Assembly: GCA_036563645.1 (NCBI GenBank)
Contig: DATCMA010000014.1
Location: forward strand, 28,451-92,450
Length of the DNA: 64,000 bases
DNA from: DATCMA01 sp036563645
GTDB lineage: Bacteria; Actinomycetota; Actinomycetes; Mycobacteriales; Micromonosporaceae
Direction: 5' to 3'
The notes beneath the pieces are model-generated. The model had not been told where the DNA came from. It made no database searches and worked only from the letters and a program-made list of their open reading frames with translations. Below are positions 10,413 through 19,285 of the stretch, in pieces (within the stretch, counting starts at the first letter, position 1; every line of letters begins with the position of its first letter). The position numbers and the translations under genes were made by a program.

Positions 10413-11637
10413 CGTGACGGCGACCGCCGACACGGCGGAGCCGGCCGAGACCTATCGCGGTTGGCCGGTGGTGCACTCCGACTACCGCAACGACCGGCCG
10501 ATTTTCGGGCATTACGCGTCGCTGGACGCGGAGCGGGAAATCGCGCCGTTCCTGTGGAACGTCTCGACGAAGCATCCCTTTTGGATGATCACACGCTTCG
10601 AGCACGTGGTCGAGGCGCTCCGAATGCCGGAGGTCTTCAGCAACGACGTGATCAACGCGTTGCAGCCCAAGATGGCGGTGCGGTTCCTGCCGCAGAACCT
10701 CAACGGCGCCGAACACACCCGGATGCGCCGGGTCCTCAACCGGTGGTTCTCCCCGGCCGCGGTGCGCCGGATGGAGCCGACGATCCGCTCCCACTGCCGG
10801 GCGCTCGTCGAGGAGGTGCGGCCGAAGGGGTCGTGCGACTTCGTCGCGGAGTTCGCCATCCGGTTCCCGACCGACATGTTCCTGGCCACGTTGGGGCTGC
10901 CGCTCGAGGACGGGCCACGATTTCTCCGGTGGGTCGAGCAGATCTTCTCGAGTTACTCGGGGGGACGCGCCGCGATCGACGCGTCGCAGCAGATGAAGGA
11001 GTATTTCGCCGAGAAAATCGAGGATCGGCTGCGGAACCCACGCGACCCCGAGTGGGACTTCCTCACCCGGCTGCTCACCGCGGAGCCCGAGGGCGAGAAA
11101 TTCTCGCGCGAGGACATCCTCACGATCTGCATGACGCTGGTGACCGCCGGACTGGACACCACCCGGGCGGCCTTGGGCTACATCTTCCACCACTTGGCCA
11201 CCCACGAGGAGCATAGGCGGCAATTGATCGACCAGCCGGAGCTCATCCCGCGCGCGGTGGAGGAACTGGTCCGCATCTACACGCTCCTCATCCAGGATGG
11301 CCGCTTGGTCACCCAGGACATCGACTTCCACGGGTGCCCGATGAAAAAGGGGGACGTGGTGTGGCTGGGGCTGGCCCAGGCGAACCACGACCCGCGCAAG
11401 TTCCCGAACCCCATGACGTACGACCTGTCGCGGCCCAACCTCAACCAGCACCTGGGGTTTGGCGCCGGTCCCCACCGCTGCCTCGGGATGCACCTCGCGC
11501 GGCACGAACTCGTCGTGGCGATTGAGGAGTGGCACCGGGTGATCCCCGATTACGAGCTCGCCACGGACGAGCCGTTGATGGAGCGGGGCGGCCAACTCAC
11601 CCTCAAGTCCTTGCCCCTACGGTGGGCCGTCCAGTAG
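10399..11637 (+). CDS. Cytochrome P450
   Basis: A 412-residue soluble bacterial P450. The haem loop FGAGPHRCLG places the axial thiolate at Cys361. The I-helix region TLVTAGLDTTRAALG near residue 250 gives the oxygen-activating Asp-Thr-Thr, and an ExxR motif lies in EELVRI near 290. It overlaps the biotin carboxylase gene, so it is coexpressed with the carboxylase operon, where it could hydroxylate the growth substrate or an early intermediate. No ferredoxin gene is adjacent. Confidence 0.92.
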
Positions 11638-11661
11638 TCGTCACGCCATCACGTCCCGTAC

Positions 11662-11677
11662 ACAATAGGCCGATTGT
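11662..11677. promoter_or_regulatory. Inverted repeat upstream of bioY
   Basis: ACAAT and ATTGT arms separated by six bases, 32 bases before the bioY start. Its position suits an operator for a biotin regulator, but five-base arms are short and the regulator is not in the window. Confidence 0.35.
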
Positions 11678-11709
11678 CGGCTGACGCCGTACGTAACGGA
11701 AGGATTCTC

Positions 11710-12279
11710 ATGTCCGCAACCACGTTGGCGCCCACTCTGGTGCGGCGCTCCGGCCTGGTGGCCGAGGCCACCATGGTGCTCTCTGGGCTCGCCCTCCTCG
11801 CCGTCTCCGCATATGTGGTGATCCCGCTGTGGTTCACGCCGGTGCCGCTGACCGGCCAGACGTTCGCGGTGCTCCTGGTGGGCGGCGCTCTCGGGGCCAC
11901 GCGCGGTCTGCTCACCGTGGCGCTGTACCTGGCGATCGGCGCTCTCGGGGCGCCGGTCTTCGCCGAAGGGGCCTCGGGCCTGTCGGGTCCCACCGCCGGC
12001 TACCTGGTCGGCATGCTGGTCGCGGCGTGGCTCGTGGGCCGGGCCGCGGAGCGCGGGTGGGACCGCCGGCTCGTGCCGTGCGTGCTGGCCATGCTCGCGG
12101 GCCACGTGGCGATCTACCTCTTCGGTCTGACCTGGCTCGCCATGACGCTCAAGACCGGTCTGTGGGACACGCTCGCCTTGGGTGCCGCGCCGTTCGTCCT
12201 CGGGGATCTGCTGAAGGTGGCGTTGGCGGCGGGTCTGCTTCCGAGCGCGTGGGCGGTGGTGCGGCGGGTGCGCGACTGA
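11710..12279 (+). CDS. bioY: Biotin transporter BioY (S component)
   Basis: A 189-residue membrane protein with about six hydrophobic segments and the BioY signature wording VPLTGQTFAVLLVGGALG in the first third and GPTAGYLVG in the middle. BioY is the substrate-binding S unit of biotin ECF transporters and can work with shared ECF energy-coupling proteins, none of which are here. The ATG at 11710 is preceded by GGAAGGA; an upstream TTG in frame lacks such a site. It lies next to a biotin-dependent carboxylase operon, which suggests linked supply of the cofactor. Confidence 0.9.
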   Translation: MSATTLAPTLVRRSGLVAEATMVLSGLALLAVSAYVVIPLWFTPVPLTGQTFAVLLVGGALGATRGLLTVALYLAIGALGAPVFAEGASGLSGPTAGYLVGMLVAAWLVGRAAERGWDRRLVPCVLAMLAGHVAIYLFGLTWLAMTLKTGLWDTLALGAAPFVLGDLLKVALAAGLLPSAWAVVRRVRD

Positions 12280-12361
12280 TCGTCGTGCCCTCGGCCCTGC
12301 CGCCCGTTGGGCGGGGACACCTCTCCCGACACCCTGAGACCTCGTACCGCGGTCAATGAAA

Positions 12362-12398
12362 GGAGGGCCGGTGAGCCTTGTGGGCTCACCGGCCCTCC
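12362..12398. terminator. Strong bidirectional hairpin between bioY and the alcohol dehydrogenase gene
   Basis: A perfect 16-bp GC-rich stem (12362-12377 with 12383-12398) and a 5-base loop, followed by GTTTCCCC. It lies between two convergent genes, so it can end transcription from both sides. Confidence 0.85.
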
Positions 12399-12431
12399 GT
12401 TTCCCCCGCACAGTCTGGGTCTAGGAAAGGT

Positions 12432-13514
12432 CTAGGAGAAGGTCAATAGGGTACGCGCTCCGAGGGGGTGATCGAGCGCGTCGAGGGCGTCGTTGACGCG
12501 CTCGAGCGGAAGCGTCTGGGCGAGGAGTTCATCGAGCTTGAGCCGGCCCTCAAGGTACAGCTGACAGTAGAGCGGAATGTCGAGACGGAATCGAGTCGAT
12601 CCCATCTTGGTACCTTGGAGGCGCTTTTCCAAGAGGAGTTCGGCGGCGGGGATCCGCACCGTCATCTCGGGGCGGGCGACGCCGATGACCGTCGCGGTGC
12701 CCATCGTGTTGAGCATCGCGAAGGCCTGCTCAATGGTTGACTCAATGCCGACCACCTCCAGCGCGTGGTCGACGCCGCCGCCGGTCAGCTCGCGCACCGC
12801 CTCGACCGGGTCGGTCGTGGCCGCGTTGATGACGTCCGTCGCCCCGAACGTCCGGGCCAACTCGAGCTTCTCCGGAAGCTTGTCAATCGCGATGATGCGC
12901 GCCGCGCCGGCCAGGCGCGCGCCCTGAATGACGTTGAGTCCGACGCCGCCGCAGCCGATGACGGCGACCGTGTCGCCGACCTGGACGCGCGCCGTGTGGC
13001 GGACCGCGCCGAGCCCGGTGATTCCCGCGCAACCGAGCAGCGCGGCCTTATCCAGCGGCATCTCCTTCGGCAGTTTCACCACCGTCCGCTCGTGGACGAG
13101 CAGCATTTCGGCGAATCCGCCCAGGCCGACAAAGGGCTCGACGGGGGTTCCCTTCCTGGACAGCCGGGGCGGCTGACCGGCTGGGCGAGAGCGCCCCTTG
13201 TTGTCGCAGTGCTGGAGAGCGCCCCGCTGACACCACCGACAGTGCCCGCAGAACGAGGACGCGCAGGTCGCCACATGATCGCCGGGCTTGACGTACGTGA
13301 TATTGGCGCCGACGGCCTCCACCACACCGCTGACTTCGTGGCCGAGCACGAGGGGCAGCGGGAGGGGATTCGCGCCCTGCTGCATGGTCCGGTCAGTGTG
13401 GCATACCCCGGACGCGACGGTTCGAATCAGGACTTCGTCCGGCGCCGGCCGGTCAATGTCAATGTCTTCGATGACCAGTTCGGTATTGAACTCGCGTAAG
13501 ACGGCCGCCTTCAT
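12432..13514 (-). CDS. Zinc-dependent alcohol dehydrogenase (MDR family)
   Basis: A 360-residue medium-chain dehydrogenase. Catalytic zinc ligands are in SGVCHTDR (Cys about 38) and LGHEVSGVVE (His-Glu about 59). The structural zinc lobe shows CASSFCGHCRWCQRG, and the NAD-binding glycine motif is GCGGVGLN near residue 189. It resembles the class of NAD-dependent aryl/aliphatic alcohol dehydrogenases (AdhD/AdhE1-like). It is divergent from the CoA ligase at 13620, so it may oxidise an alcohol to the aldehyde before acid activation. Substrate is unknown. Confidence 0.9.
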   Translation of the reverse strand: MKAAVLREFNTELVIEDIDIDRPAPDEVLIRTVASGVCHTDRTMQQGANPLPLPLVLGHEVSGVVEAVGANITYVKPGDHVATCASSFCGHCRWCQRGALQHCDNKGRSRPAGQPPRLSRKGTPVEPFVGLGGFAEMLLVHERTVVKLPKEMPLDKAALLGCAGITGLGAVRHTARVQVGDTVAVIGCGGVGLNVIQGARLAGAARIIAIDKLPEKLELARTFGATDVINAATTDPVEAVRELTGGGVDHALEVVGIESTIEQAFAMLNTMGTATVIGVARPEMTVRIPAAELLLEKRLQGTKMGSTRFRLDIPLYCQLYLEGRLKLDELLAQTLPLERVNDALDALDHPLGARTLLTFS

Positions 13515-13619
13515 GACCCCTCACCTCTCTTGCCTATTGGGGCAGAGTAGCGTAGATTCCTGCTAATCAAAACCATAGATTCTGGTGTCTGTTGAGCGAC
13601 TACCGTAAGGGGTCGTACT

Positions 13620-15290
13620 GTGACTTTCCGGTACTACCGCGACCTGGTTCCTACCTTCGCTGACCGCACACAGTGGGCGTTGCCCACGGTGCTCCGGCAC
13701 CAAGTGGCGACGCGGCCGCAGGCGATTTGGCTTGACGCCCCGGAGGAGGGGCGGACGTGGACATACGCCCAGATCCTGGATTCCGCTGAGCGCGTGGGGC
13801 GCAGTCTCCTCGCCGCGGGAGCGGAACCCGGCGACCGGGTGGTCATCTTCGCGGCGAACTCGTCGTATTTCGTGCGTACCTGGATCGGTACGGCGGTCGC
13901 TGGGCTTGTCGAGGTGCCGATCAACACCGCGTACGAGTACGACTTCCTCGCTCACCAGGTGCGGACCGTCGAGCCCCGACTCGCGGTGGTTGATGACGCC
14001 CTCGCCGAGCGTTTCGTCGCGGTAGCGGAAGCGGCGAAGACGATCACGAAGTTCTGGGTGATCGATACCGGTAAGGGCATTCGTGATCAGGCCATGGAGC
14101 TGCTGCGGCAGCACGGCTGGCAGGCGGCACCGTGGGAGGAGTTGGAGGAGAAGGCGCCGGCCCCGGATGAGATCGCGCTGCCGACGGTGCAGCCCCAGGA
14201 CCTCGCCGCGGTCTTCTTCACCTCCGGGACGACCGGTCCGTCCAAGGGCGTGGCGATGCCGCACGCCCAGATGTACTTCTTCGCCGACGAGACCGTCTCA
14301 CTCGTGCGCCTCACCCCGGACGACGCGTGGATGGCGGTAACGCCGCTGTTCCACGGCAACGCCCAGTTCATGGCGGCCTATCCCACGCTCGTCAAAGGTG
14401 CTCGCTTCGTCTTGCGCAGCCGATTCTCCGCCAGCCGGTGGATCGACCAGATCCGCGAGAGCCGGGTCACCGTCACGAACTTCATCGGCGTGATGATGGA
14501 CTTCATCTGGAAGCAGCCGCGGCGACCCGACGACGCGGACAACCCCCTCCGTTGCGTCTTCGCGGCCCCCACCGCCGCCTCGATCGTGGGGCCGATGAAG
14601 GAGCGGTTCGGCATCGAGGCCTTCGTCGAGGTCTTCGGGTTGACCGAGACCTCCGCGCCGATCCTTAGCCCCTACGGCGAGGACCGACCGGCCGGCGCCG
14701 CGGGACTCGCCGCGGACGAGTGGTTCGACGTGACCCTGGTCGACCCGGAGACCGACGAGGAAGTCGAGATCGGCCAGGTCGGCGAGCTCGTCGTGCGGCC
14801 GAAAGTCCCGTTCATCTGCAGCATGGGCTACTACAACATGCCCGAGAAGACCGTCGAAGCGTGGCGGAACCTGTGGTTCCACACCGGGGACGCCCTGCGG
14901 CGGGACAAGGACGGGTGGTTCTACTTCGTCGACCGGTACAAGGACGCGCTGCGCCGCCGCGGCGAGAACATCAGCTCCTACGAGCTGGAGACCGCGATCC
15001 TGCGCCACCCCGAGATCGTCGAATGCGCTGTCATCGCCGTGCCCGCGCCCTATGAGGCGGGCGAGGACGAGGTGATGGCGTACGTGGTCCGCGCGCCCGG
15101 ATCCACGCTCACCGCCGAGGAATTTTGGCGGCACTGCGATTCGCACATCCCGAAGTTCGCGGTGCCGCGGTATGTGCGGTTCGTCGAGGAGTTGCCGAAG
15201 ACGCCGTCGCAGCGCGTGCAGAAGGCCAAACTGCGCGAGTTCGGTGTCACGCCGGACTCCTTCGACCGGGTCGCGCTGGAACAGAAGTAG
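13620..15290 (+). CDS. AMP-binding acyl-CoA synthetase
   Basis: A 556-residue ANL-superfamily CoA ligase with P-loop FTSGTTGPSKGVAMP near residue 200, the VFGLTETSAP motif near 340, the FHTGD Asp near 420 and the C-terminal KTPSQRVQKAKL lysine region. It is closely similar to the ligase at 25462-27126; long identical stretches include GVMMDFIWKQPRRPDDADN, so the two are recent paralogues. GTG start after AAGGGGTCG. It leads an operon with a CitE-like lyase and probably forms the CoA ester of an imported acid. Confidence 0.9.
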   Translation: MTFRYYRDLVPTFADRTQWALPTVLRHQVATRPQAIWLDAPEEGRTWTYAQILDSAERVGRSLLAAGAEPGDRVVIFAANSSYFVRTWIGTAVAGLVEVPINTAYEYDFLAHQVRTVEPRLAVVDDALAERFVAVAEAAKTITKFWVIDTGKGIRDQAMELLRQHGWQAAPWEELEEKAPAPDEIALPTVQPQDLAAVFFTSGTTGPSKGVAMPHAQMYFFADETVSLVRLTPDDAWMAVTPLFHGNAQFMAAYPTLVKGARFVLRSRFSASRWIDQIRESRVTVTNFIGVMMDFIWKQPRRPDDADNPLRCVFAAPTAASIVGPMKERFGIEAFVEVFGLTETSAPILSPYGEDRPAGAAGLAADEWFDVTLVDPETDEEVEIGQVGELVVRPKVPFICSMGYYNMPEKTVEAWRNLWFHTGDALRRDKDGWFYFVDRYKDALRRRGENISSYELETAILRHPEIVECAVIAVPAPYEAGEDEVMAYVVRAPGSTLTAEEFWRHCDSHIPKFAVPRYVRFVEELPKTPSQRVQKAKLREFGVTPDSFDRVALEQK

Positions 15291-15299
15291 GAGCAGGAC

Positions 15300-16190
15300 G
15301 TGTTTCCGTATCGGTCGATTCTGTTCGTGCCCGGGCATAAGCCCGAGTGGGCGCCGAAGGCGCTCGCCAGCGGCGCGGACTGCATCGTGCTCGACCTCGA
15401 GGATTCCGTGCCGGCTGAGCTCAAGGAAGCCAGCCGCGCGACGGTGCGCGCGACGCTGGCGGAGCTGCGGGCGGCGTCCCCGCGGGTGGGGCTCTTCGTC
15501 CGACCTAACCCGTTGGCCAGCCGGCTCACCGGCGCGGATCTCGAGGCGGTCGTCTGCCCGGAGCTCACCGGGCTCTTCGTCCCCAAGGTGAAAGACGCCG
15601 CCGACGTGGTGCGGTGGGAGGCGCTCATCGACTGGTTCGAGGTCCGCAACGGCGCCTCCGACCTTGAAATGATCATTCCGGTGGAGATGGTCGAGGCGAT
15701 CACCAACTGCTTCGAGATCGCTGCCGCCTCTCCCCGAGTCGGTGCCATGGTCGGCCCGACCTCCGAGCACGCCGACATCGCCCGCGCGGTCGGGTTCCGC
15801 CAGTCCCCGGAGGGCTCGGAAACCCTCTACTTGCGCAGCCGGGTCCTGCTGGCCTGCCGGCAGTACGGCCTGCACCCGCTGACCGGGCTGTGGGAGAACC
15901 TCAACGACCTCGACGGTCTTCGGCGGTTCGCCGACTACGGCCTCCAGCTCGGGTTCCGCGGGCAGATCGTCATCCATCCGTCGCACGTCCCCGTCGTCAA
16001 CGAGGTGTTCACCCCCTCCGACGAGGAGGTCGCCTACTACGAGCAACTCGTCGCGACGGTCGAGCGAGCGGTGGCCGAGGGCGAAGGCGCCGTTCGCTTC
16101 CGCGGCACGCACGTCGATCTCGCCCACGCCGAGAAGGCGCGCGAATGGCTCGCACATGCGCGGCTCCTGCGGGAGGCCTCGGCGTCGTAA
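15300..16190 (+). CDS. HpcH/HpaI-CitE-like CoA-ester lyase
   Basis: A 296-residue TIM-barrel protein of the citrate lyase beta/malyl-CoA lyase group. It starts with the family opening RSILFVPGHKPEW and has the metal/acid segment DCIVLDLEDSVP, an Arg strand FVRPNP near residue 66 and the metal-binding Glu in IIPVEMVEA near 122. Such enzymes split or form 3-hydroxyacyl-CoA esters such as malyl-CoA or citramalyl-CoA. GTG start nine bases after the ligase stop; the pair is probably coexpressed. Confidence 0.88.
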   Translation: MFPYRSILFVPGHKPEWAPKALASGADCIVLDLEDSVPAELKEASRATVRATLAELRAASPRVGLFVRPNPLASRLTGADLEAVVCPELTGLFVPKVKDAADVVRWEALIDWFEVRNGASDLEMIIPVEMVEAITNCFEIAAASPRVGAMVGPTSEHADIARAVGFRQSPEGSETLYLRSRVLLACRQYGLHPLTGLWENLNDLDGLRRFADYGLQLGFRGQIVIHPSHVPVVNEVFTPSDEEVAYYEQLVATVERAVAEGEGAVRFRGTHVDLAHAEKAREWLAHARLLREASAS

Positions 16191-16232
16191 CGCGCCGTGT
16201 CACGCCGGACAGCCGAGCAGTGAATCACGATC

Positions 16233-16255
16233 AGCGCCCGTGCCGAACGGGCGCT
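16233..16255 (+). terminator. Hairpin between the lyase and binding-protein genes
   Basis: A perfect 9-bp stem (16233-16241 with 16247-16255) and a 5-base loop, without a T run. It may weaken readthrough from the lyase gene or shape the 5' end of the binding-protein mRNA. Confidence 0.4.
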
Positions 16256-16290
16256 TCGCCCACCCTGTCCTGAGGGCACTGGAGGAATAG

Positions 16291-17574
16291 ATGACCTTAT
16301 TGAGGCGCACCCGCCGAGCGCTCCCGTTCGGCATGGCCGTCCTGCTCGGCGTGTCGCTGACGGGATGCGCGGACGACGGTACCGGTGGCGGAAGCGGGAC
16401 GGTGACCACGTCGGTGACGTATGGCGCCGACAAGCAGGCGTACATCGACGCGCTCGCCGACATGGAACCGGTGACGCTCACGATCCAAAGCCCGGCGCCG
16501 AAAGGCGCGGCGACCGGTCGCCGGTTCGAAGCCTACGCGGCCGCTGTGGAGGAGTGGTCCGGCGGCAAGATCAAGTTCAACGTCGTGTTCTCCAACGGCG
16601 TGGCGCCACCGGCCGAAGTGGACGACGCGCTCGCAGACGGCCGTCTCGACGTCGGCTCGATCATTCCCTCTCTCGAGCCGGCCGACTTCCCCGCGTCGAA
16701 CGCGCTGTGGGAGCTGTCGTTCATCGGCCGCCAGACGCCGGTGGATGGCCAGCTGCAGTGGCACGGCGCGATGCTCGAGACCGCGGTCGGACTCGACGAG
16801 ATCTACCAGGAGTACGAGCGGAAGGGGATCAAGCTCCTGCTGCCCGCGTTCGCGGCCGGCGCCTTCTACGTCAACTGCGCGGACTCTCGTTTCGACCTGG
16901 CCTCGCTCAAGGGCCGCGACATCGCCATCCAGAGCAAGATGCAAGGCACGCAGGCCCAGGCCTTGGGGATGAACCCGGTCTCCGCGAACTACGCGGAGAT
17001 GTTCGAGAGCCTCCAGCGGGGGATCGTCGACTGCACGATGTCGAGCCTCACCATCTCGCTGCTCGGTGGGTACATTCCCGCGGCGCCGCACTTCGCCTAC
17101 CACCCGGAGATCGGCATTCAGTCGCCGGGTGGCAGCATCGCCATCAGCCTCGACCGGTGGAATGCCCTGCCGCTCGCCGCGCAGCAGCTCTTGTACGACC
17201 GGCTGGACGTCCTGCTGGACGCGAGCTTGAAGGCCACCTGGGAGAACGTCGCGGCCGGGCTGAAGGCCGTGAAGGACGCGAAGGGCAGCTTCGTCGAGCT
17301 CACGGGTGACGCGCTGGAGGCGCTGCGGAAGGCGAACGACGACGCGCTCGCGGCGGCGCGCTCCTCGGCCCCGGTGCGCGACCCGAACGGGTTCGTCGAC
17401 ACCCTGCTCAAGGCGGTGGACACCTGGGGTGAGCTGGTGCGGAACGTCGGCATCCGGGACGTCACGGTGGGCTACGACGGATTCGAGGAGTGGCACGCCG
17501 CGGGTGTGCCGGACCTCCAGTCCTACTACAACGCCCTGTGGGAGCGGGCACTCGACAAGCGGCGCCCGTCGTGA
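16291..17574 (+). CDS. DctP-like TRAP substrate-binding lipoprotein
   Basis: A 427-residue secreted solute-binding protein. It has an N-terminal signal with lipobox LTGC (Cys near residue 26), a low-complexity Gly/Ser linker, then a DctP/TRAP-type domain with EEWSGGKIKFNVVF near residue 90 and EMFESLQRGIVDCTMSSL near 235. It should capture an organic acid outside the membrane. Neither of the TRAP membrane subunits is nearby. A paralogue with the same wording lies at 34616-35925 but is broken, so this may be the only functional copy here. It ends just before a strong terminator. Confidence 0.88.
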   Translation: MTLLRRTRRALPFGMAVLLGVSLTGCADDGTGGGSGTVTTSVTYGADKQAYIDALADMEPVTLTIQSPAPKGAATGRRFEAYAAAVEEWSGGKIKFNVVFSNGVAPPAEVDDALADGRLDVGSIIPSLEPADFPASNALWELSFIGRQTPVDGQLQWHGAMLETAVGLDEIYQEYERKGIKLLLPAFAAGAFYVNCADSRFDLASLKGRDIAIQSKMQGTQAQALGMNPVSANYAEMFESLQRGIVDCTMSSLTISLLGGYIPAAPHFAYHPEIGIQSPGGSIAISLDRWNALPLAAQQLLYDRLDVLLDASLKATWENVAAGLKAVKDAKGSFVELTGDALEALRKANDDALAAARSSAPVRDPNGFVDTLLKAVDTWGELVRNVGIRDVTVGYDGFEEWHAAGVPDLQSYYNALWERALDKRRPS

Positions 17575-17594
17575 CACAGCGGTGAGCCGTCCAT

Positions 17595-17646
17595 AAAACT
17601 GGCGGCGTACCCCGTCGTGGAAGGGTACGCCGCCAGTTTTTTTCTT
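17595..17646 (+). terminator. Rho-independent terminator after the binding-protein gene
   Basis: A perfect 18-bp stem (17595-17612 with 17623-17640) with a 10-base loop and a T run spanning the end of the stem to 17643. The A-run at the left foot means it can work on the minus strand as well. It separates the plus-strand operon from the convergent crotonase gene. Confidence 0.92.
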
Positions 17647-17707
17647 GTTCTTTCTCGTGATTTTTCAGTTCTGGTGATTCGGGAATCGCGTCAGCGCGTC
17701 TCGCGAT

Positions 17708-18469
17708 TCACCGTCCGGTCCACCGCGGCGGCCGCTTCTCCAGGAACGCGCGGGCACCTTCCTTGGCGTCCTCGGACTCGCGGACGGGTTGGACGATCGC
17801 GTCTTGCCGATCGAACTGCTCGGCGAGCGGCCAGTCGACGGATTCGATCATCACCCGCTTGGAGGCGACGAGGGCGAGCGGCGCGTTGGCGGCCACCTCC
17901 TCGGCGAGCTCGAGCGCCACCTCCAAGGCGCGCCCGGGCTCGGTGAGCCGGTTGACCAGGTGGACCTCGGCCGCCTCGGTGGCGGGCCACATCCGCCCGG
18001 TCAGGACGAGCTCCATCGCGAGGTGATAGGGGATGCGCCGGTGCAGGCGGAGCAAGCCCCCCGCCGCGGCCGTCAGCCCGCGCTTGACCTCGGGCAGGCC
18101 GAACTTCGCCTCGCGCGAGGCGACCACGAGATCACACGACAGGACGATCTCGAAGCCGCCGGCCAGCGCGTACCCCTCGACCGCGGCGATGAGCGGTTTA
18201 GCCGGCGGCTTCTTGACGAGCCCGGCGAAACCGCGCCCCTCGACCACCGGACGTTCGCCCCGGGTGAAGCCCTTGAGGTCCATGCCCGAGCAGAAGGTGC
18301 CGTTCGCCCCGGTGATGATGCCGACGCTCAAGTCCGGCCGTTCGTCCAGCATCGTCACCGCGTCGGCGATTTCCCGGGCCATCGCCAGGGACATGGCGTT
18401 TCGAGACTCCGGCCGGTCCATCGTCATGACCAGCACCCGGCCGCGCTCTTCGACCTTGAGGTCGCCCAT
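17708..18469 (-). CDS. Enoyl-CoA hydratase/isomerase family protein (crotonase)
   Basis: A 253-residue crotonase-fold protein with the oxyanion-hole segments FCSGMDLKGF near residue 60 and EGYALAGGFEIVLSCD near 100. The catalytic region reads FGLPEVKRGLTAAAGG near 123-138, where the second family Glu is not in its usual place (TAAAGG), so isomerase or other crotonase chemistry is possible. Last gene of a minus-strand operon with a short-chain dehydrogenase and a thiolase, which together look like a beta-oxidation set. Confidence 0.87.
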   Translation of the reverse strand: MGDLKVEERGRVLVMTMDRPESRNAMSLAMAREIADAVTMLDERPDLSVGIITGANGTFCSGMDLKGFTRGERPVVEGRGFAGLVKKPPAKPLIAAVEGYALAGGFEIVLSCDLVVASREAKFGLPEVKRGLTAAAGGLLRLHRRIPYHLAMELVLTGRMWPATEAAEVHLVNRLTEPGRALEVALELAEEVAANAPLALVASKRVMIESVDWPLAEQFDRQDAIVQPVRESEDAKEGARAFLEKRPPRWTGR

Positions 18470-18499
18470 TGGTGTCTCCTCGTTCGTCGTGGCTCGTGG

Positions 18500-19258
18500 T
18501 CAGCGCGGGCTCATCCGGAGGGCGCCGTCCAGCCGAATCGTTTCGCCGTTGAGCATCTTGTTCTCGATGATGTGCATCGCGAGGCTCGCGAATTCGTCGG
18601 GCCGGCCAAGCCGCGATGGGTGCGGAACCTGGGCGGCCAACCTGTCCCGGATGTCCTGCGAGAACCGCGCCAAAATCGGTGTGTCGAAAACGCCCGGGGC
18701 GATCGAGGTGACGCGAATTTTCTTGCTCGCGAGGTCACGAGCCGCCACCAGGGTCATGCCGACGACGCCCGCCTTCGCCGACGCGTACGGAATCTGCCCA
18801 ATCTGCCCTTCCCACGCGGCGATCGAGGCGGTCAATACGCACACGCCGCGTTCCTCGTCGACCTCCTCGTTGCGCGCCATACGCGCGGCCGCCAGGCGCA
18901 GGGTGTTGAACGTGCCCACCAAGTTGATGGAGATGAGGTTCTGGTACATCTCCAAGGACCCGGGGCTGCCGTCCTTCTCGACGACCCGGACGGTCCCTCC
19001 CTTGCCCGCGCAGTGCACGAGGACGCGGAACGGAGCCTTCTTTTCCGCGGCGTCGAGCGCCTCGTCCACGCGCTGGGGATCGGTCACATCACCCTGGACA
19101 AACGTGCCGCCAATCTCTTTGGCGACGCTCTCGCCGAGCTCGCCGTTCAAGTCGTAAATGACGACGTGGGCTCCGGCGGCAGCGAGCCGGCGCGCGGTGG
19201 CGGCGCCGAGCCCAGACGCTCCTCCGGTGACGAGAACAGATGTCCCCTTGACGTCCAA
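18500..19258 (-). CDS. Short-chain dehydrogenase, 3-hydroxyacyl-CoA dehydrogenase type-2-like
   Basis: A 252-residue classical SDR with the NAD motif TGGASGLG near residue 12 and the catalytic YASAKAG Tyr-Lys pair near 158. The length and the C-terminal MLNGETIRLDGALRM resemble HSD17B10/type-2 3-hydroxyacyl-CoA dehydrogenases. It would oxidise the 3-hydroxyacyl-CoA made by the crotonase to the 3-keto ester cleaved by the thiolase encoded directly upstream. Confidence 0.88.
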   Translation of the reverse strand: MDVKGTSVLVTGGASGLGAATARRLAAAGAHVVIYDLNGELGESVAKEIGGTFVQGDVTDPQRVDEALDAAEKKAPFRVLVHCAGKGGTVRVVEKDGSPGSLEMYQNLISINLVGTFNTLRLAAARMARNEEVDEERGVCVLTASIAAWEGQIGQIPYASAKAGVVGMTLVAARDLASKKIRVTSIAPGVFDTPILARFSQDIRDRLAAQVPHPSRLGRPDEFASLAMHIIENKMLNGETIRLDGALRMSPR

Positions 19259-19285
19259 TTCAATTCTCCTTTGTCACACGGGCCG

